Positions 61,340 to 64,000 of a stretch of 64,000 nt of DNA are shown piece by piece. The stretch's first letter is position 1, and every line of letters begins with the position of its first letter. The DNA is from Terrabacter sp. Ter38 (lineage in GTDB: Bacteria; Actinomycetota; Actinomycetes; Actinomycetales; Dermatophilaceae), in NCBI RefSeq assembly GCF_024519435.1, contig NZ_JALJRZ010000010.1, positions 124,001 through 188,000 on the forward strand. The letters run 5' to 3'. The position numbers were made by a program, and so were the translations under genes. The notes under the pieces were generated by a model that was given only the letters and a program-made list of their open reading frames with translations, did no database searches and had not been told where the DNA came from.

Positions 61340-61430
61340 GTACCGAGAGTAGGCCGCACGCCCGACGGCGCCACCCGGGACGTCCCACGTGCTCCCGGCG
61401 TCTGCCGCGCACATCGGCGCTTCAATGGGC

Positions 61431-61461
61431 TTGACCCTCACGTGGCGTGAGGCGTCACGCT
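61431..61461 (+). promoter_or_regulatory. MerR-type promoter of the TipA-like gene (19-bp spacer)
   Basis: TTGACC (61431-61436) and CACGCT (61456-61461) with a 19-bp spacer. The spacer carries CCTCACG/CGTGAGG (61436-61452), an inverted repeat typical of TipA-type MerR operators. It shares TTGACC-CTCAC-N4-CGTGAG with the exporter promoter at 11785. Transcription would begin near 61468, close to the ATG at 61469. Confidence 0.75.
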
Positions 61462-61489
61462 CGATCCCATGACCGGAAGGACGCAGGAG

Positions 61490-62251
61490 ATGACCACCTG
61501 GACGGTGGGGCAGGTCGCCGAGCTCTTCGACGTGACGGTGCGCACGCTGCACCACTACGACGAGATCGGCCTGCTCGTCCCGAGCGAGCGCTCGCGGGCG
61601 GGCTACCGCCTCTACACCGACGAGGACCTGACGCGCCTGCAGCAGGTCGTGGTCTACCGACGGCTCGAGCTGCCGCTCGACGAGATCGCGACCCTGCTGC
61701 GAGGCGGTGAGGACGCGGCCGACCACCTGCGCCGCCAGCGCGCCACCGTCATGACCCGGCTGGACGAGCTGCACGAGCTCGTCTCGGCCATCGACCGAGC
61801 ACTGGAGAGAGAGATGAACGACCAGCCCGCCACGCCCGAGGACCTCAAGGAGCTCTTCGGCGACGGCTTCACCGACGAGTACGAGCAGGAGGCCCAGGAG
61901 CGCTGGGGTGAGACGGACGCCTGGAAGCAGTCGCGGTCGCGCACCAAGCGCTACACGAAGGCCGACTGGGAGCAGGTCAAGCAGGAGGCGGATGCCGTCA
62001 ACGTCGCCTTCGTCGCAGCCCTCCGGTCGGGGGAGCCCGCGACGAGCGCGGCGGCCATGGACGCGGCCGAGGAGCACCGCCGGCACATCCACGACCGCTT
62101 CTACGACCTCGACCACACCTTCCACCGCGGGCTCGCCGACATGTACGTCGCCGATCCCCGCTTCACGAAGACGTACGAGGACATCGCACCCGGGCTCGCG
62201 GCATACGTCCGCGACGCGATCCACGCCAACGCCGACCGCCACGGGGACTGA
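61490..62251 (+). CDS. TipA-like MerR regulator with TipAS drug-binding domain
   Basis: A 253-residue activator. Residues 1-70 are the MerR winged helix (WTVGQVAELFDVTVRTLHHYDEIGLLVPSERSRAGYRLYTDEDLTRLQQV), then a coiled-coil dimer helix and, from about 130, a TipAS domain (LFGDGFTDEYEQEAQERWGETDAWKQSRSRTKRYTKADWEQVKQEA, then HIHDRFYDLDHTFHRGLADMYVADPRFTKTY), which in Streptomyces TipAL binds thiopeptide antibiotics. The ATG at 61490 has GGAAGG at 9 nt; an ATG at 61469 would fit a leaderless mRNA from the 19-bp-spacer promoter. It probably activates itself and, through the matching promoter, the ABC exporter at 11862. Confidence 0.9.
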   Translation: MTTWTVGQVAELFDVTVRTLHHYDEIGLLVPSERSRAGYRLYTDEDLTRLQQVVVYRRLELPLDEIATLLRGGEDAADHLRRQRATVMTRLDELHELVSAIDRALEREMNDQPATPEDLKELFGDGFTDEYEQEAQERWGETDAWKQSRSRTKRYTKADWEQVKQEADAVNVAFVAALRSGEPATSAAAMDAAEEHRRHIHDRFYDLDHTFHRGLADMYVADPRFTKTYEDIAPGLAAYVRDAIHANADRHGD

Positions 62252-62311
62252 CCCTTGCCGCGCACCGGGCCGAGTGGACGAGCCGCTCGGCCCGGTGCCG
62301 CATGATGCGCC

Positions 62312-62794
62312 TCAGGCGCAGGACATGTGGTCGAACGAGACCGTCACGGTGCCGTTCGCGTTGAGCGTGGCCTGGGCGTTGTCGTGGAACTGCAGGTGCG
62401 AGCCGTCCGTGCCCGTGGCGTTGACATTGAACGTGCTGTGCTCGACGCCGTTGTGCAGGTTGTTCTCGTCGCCGAACCAGTTCGTGAAGTGTCCCGTGTA
62501 GGTGACCTTCGACGGGTCGTCTGGCGTGAAGGTGAACTTCCCCTCGGCCGTGCCGGTGAACCACGAGCCGGTCTTGTTGATCGTGCCGTGGAAGATCTGG
62601 TTCTCCACGGCACTGACCGTGCCCGGGTCACCGGTGCACGGATTCATGTCGTGGAAGACGTCGACGACCCCGTGCTGGTTGTCGGTGAACGTGGACGCCC
62701 CGTTGGCCCCGGCGCCGGCGGACGCCGCGCCGAGGACGAGGAGCGGTGTGACGGTGGCTGCCGCGCAGGCGGCCCGAATGCTGAGTCGGCTCAT
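62312..62794 (-). CDS. Secreted protein of unknown function
   Basis: A 160-residue protein with a signal peptide (LSIRAACAAATVTPLLVLGAASAGAGA, cleavage near 30) and a beta-rich mature domain with many Asn/Thr/His residues (HGVVDVFHDMNPCTGDPGTVSAVENQIFHGTINKTG and GTFTNWFGDENN-like HFTNWFGDENNLHNGVEH) ending in SFDHMSCA. Two cysteines (in NPCTG and MSCA) may pair. No named family is recognised. The ATG at 62794 has AAGGGGGAG upstream. The upstream 195 nt contain a repeated GGGATCTGT (62810 and 62837). Confidence 0.75.
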   Translation of the reverse strand: MSRLSIRAACAAATVTPLLVLGAASAGAGANGASTFTDNQHGVVDVFHDMNPCTGDPGTVSAVENQIFHGTINKTGSWFTGTAEGKFTFTPDDPSKVTYTGHFTNWFGDENNLHNGVEHSTFNVNATGTDGSHLQFHDNAQATLNANGTVTVSFDHMSCA

Positions 62795-62980
62795 GCGACT
62801 CCCCCTTGTGGGATCTGTTTCGGCTGGCCCCCGAGAGGGATCTGTGGCCCCCTCATCGAGGGTGCTCCCACCTGGCCGGACACGTCCGTGGAACCGGAGA
62901 ATCTCAGGTGCCTTCCAGCCGCGGGACGCGGGCGCCCACCAGTTGAACGGAGCACGGGACCGGGTCGACCCACGCCGTAA

Positions 62981-64000
<1,020 letters not shown>

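Overview
The window is very GC-rich with G/C-ending codons, frequent GTG starts and dense 4-nt (ATGA/GTGA) gene overlaps. It carries single-copy genes typical of Actinobacteria: a tad pilus tail, a PknG-GlnH-GlnX signalling operon, TopA with a Lys/Ala-rich tail, monomeric isocitrate dehydrogenase, SoxR, a TipA-like MerR regulator and a DUF1998 helicase. The overall set suggests a chromosome of an Intrasporangiaceae/Dermatophilaceae-like actinomycete; the family assignment is inference. No rRNA, tRNA, IS element, prophage or CRISPR array was seen.

Layout. 1-1.2 kb: end of a tad/Flp pilus operon. 1.3-5.9 kb: an Rrf2 regulator and a complete sulfate ABC importer (sbp-cysT-cysW-cysA). 6.1-11 kb: a MrfA-like helicase with a small partner, a STAS protein and a methyltransferase. 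11-15.7 kb: a TetR regulator with an 18-bp operator and a heterodimeric ABC exporter. 15.8-21.7 kb: a large AfsR-like SARP/STAND regulator surrounded by three predicted cell-wall hydrolases and a 52-residue secreted peptide. 21.7-22.7 kb: SoxR and a frameshifted kinase. 22.8-36.1 kb: a ten-gene leftward cluster (TelA-like, AAA+, GlnX, GlnH, PknG, PP2C phosphatase, VWA, FHA). 36.4-43.6 kb: extradiol dioxygenase, topA, GNAT, PIG-L deacetylase, SCP2 and acyl-CoA dehydrogenase. 43.6-47.9 kb: a gntP remnant, idh, a serine hydrolase and a GNAT remnant. 47.9-53.3 kb: two divergent regulator/efflux pairs (TetR-MFS, MarR-MMPL). 53.3-59.5 kb: an ECF sigma/anti-sigma locus with sortase, DUF4397 and fasciclin proteins, a flavin oxidoreductase and a TspO-like protein. 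59.5-64 kb: DDAH, LysR, a TipA-like regulator, a secreted protein and the start of asd.

Most notable. (1) Four promoters around the SARP gene each carry GTTAG-type direct repeats at exactly 11 bp, and in three of them a -10-like hexamer follows 8 nt after the second heptamer, the geometry known for SARP activators. They lie ahead of the three hydrolase genes and the secreted-peptide gene, which defines a compact, apparently undescribed SARP-controlled cell-wall module. (2) The heptamer GGCATAC/GTATGCC occurs about 34 times, roughly six times expectation, on both strands and inside and outside genes. (3) Two intergenic loci share a structured repeat with 12-bp units at 32-bp spacing. (4) The PknG operon combines amino-acid sensing with a TerY-P-like VWA/PP2C/kinase set, with zinc ribbons shared among its proteins. 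(5) The same 19-bp-spacer MerR-type promoter precedes both the TipA-like gene (61.4 kb) and the ABC exporter (11.8 kb), linking them.
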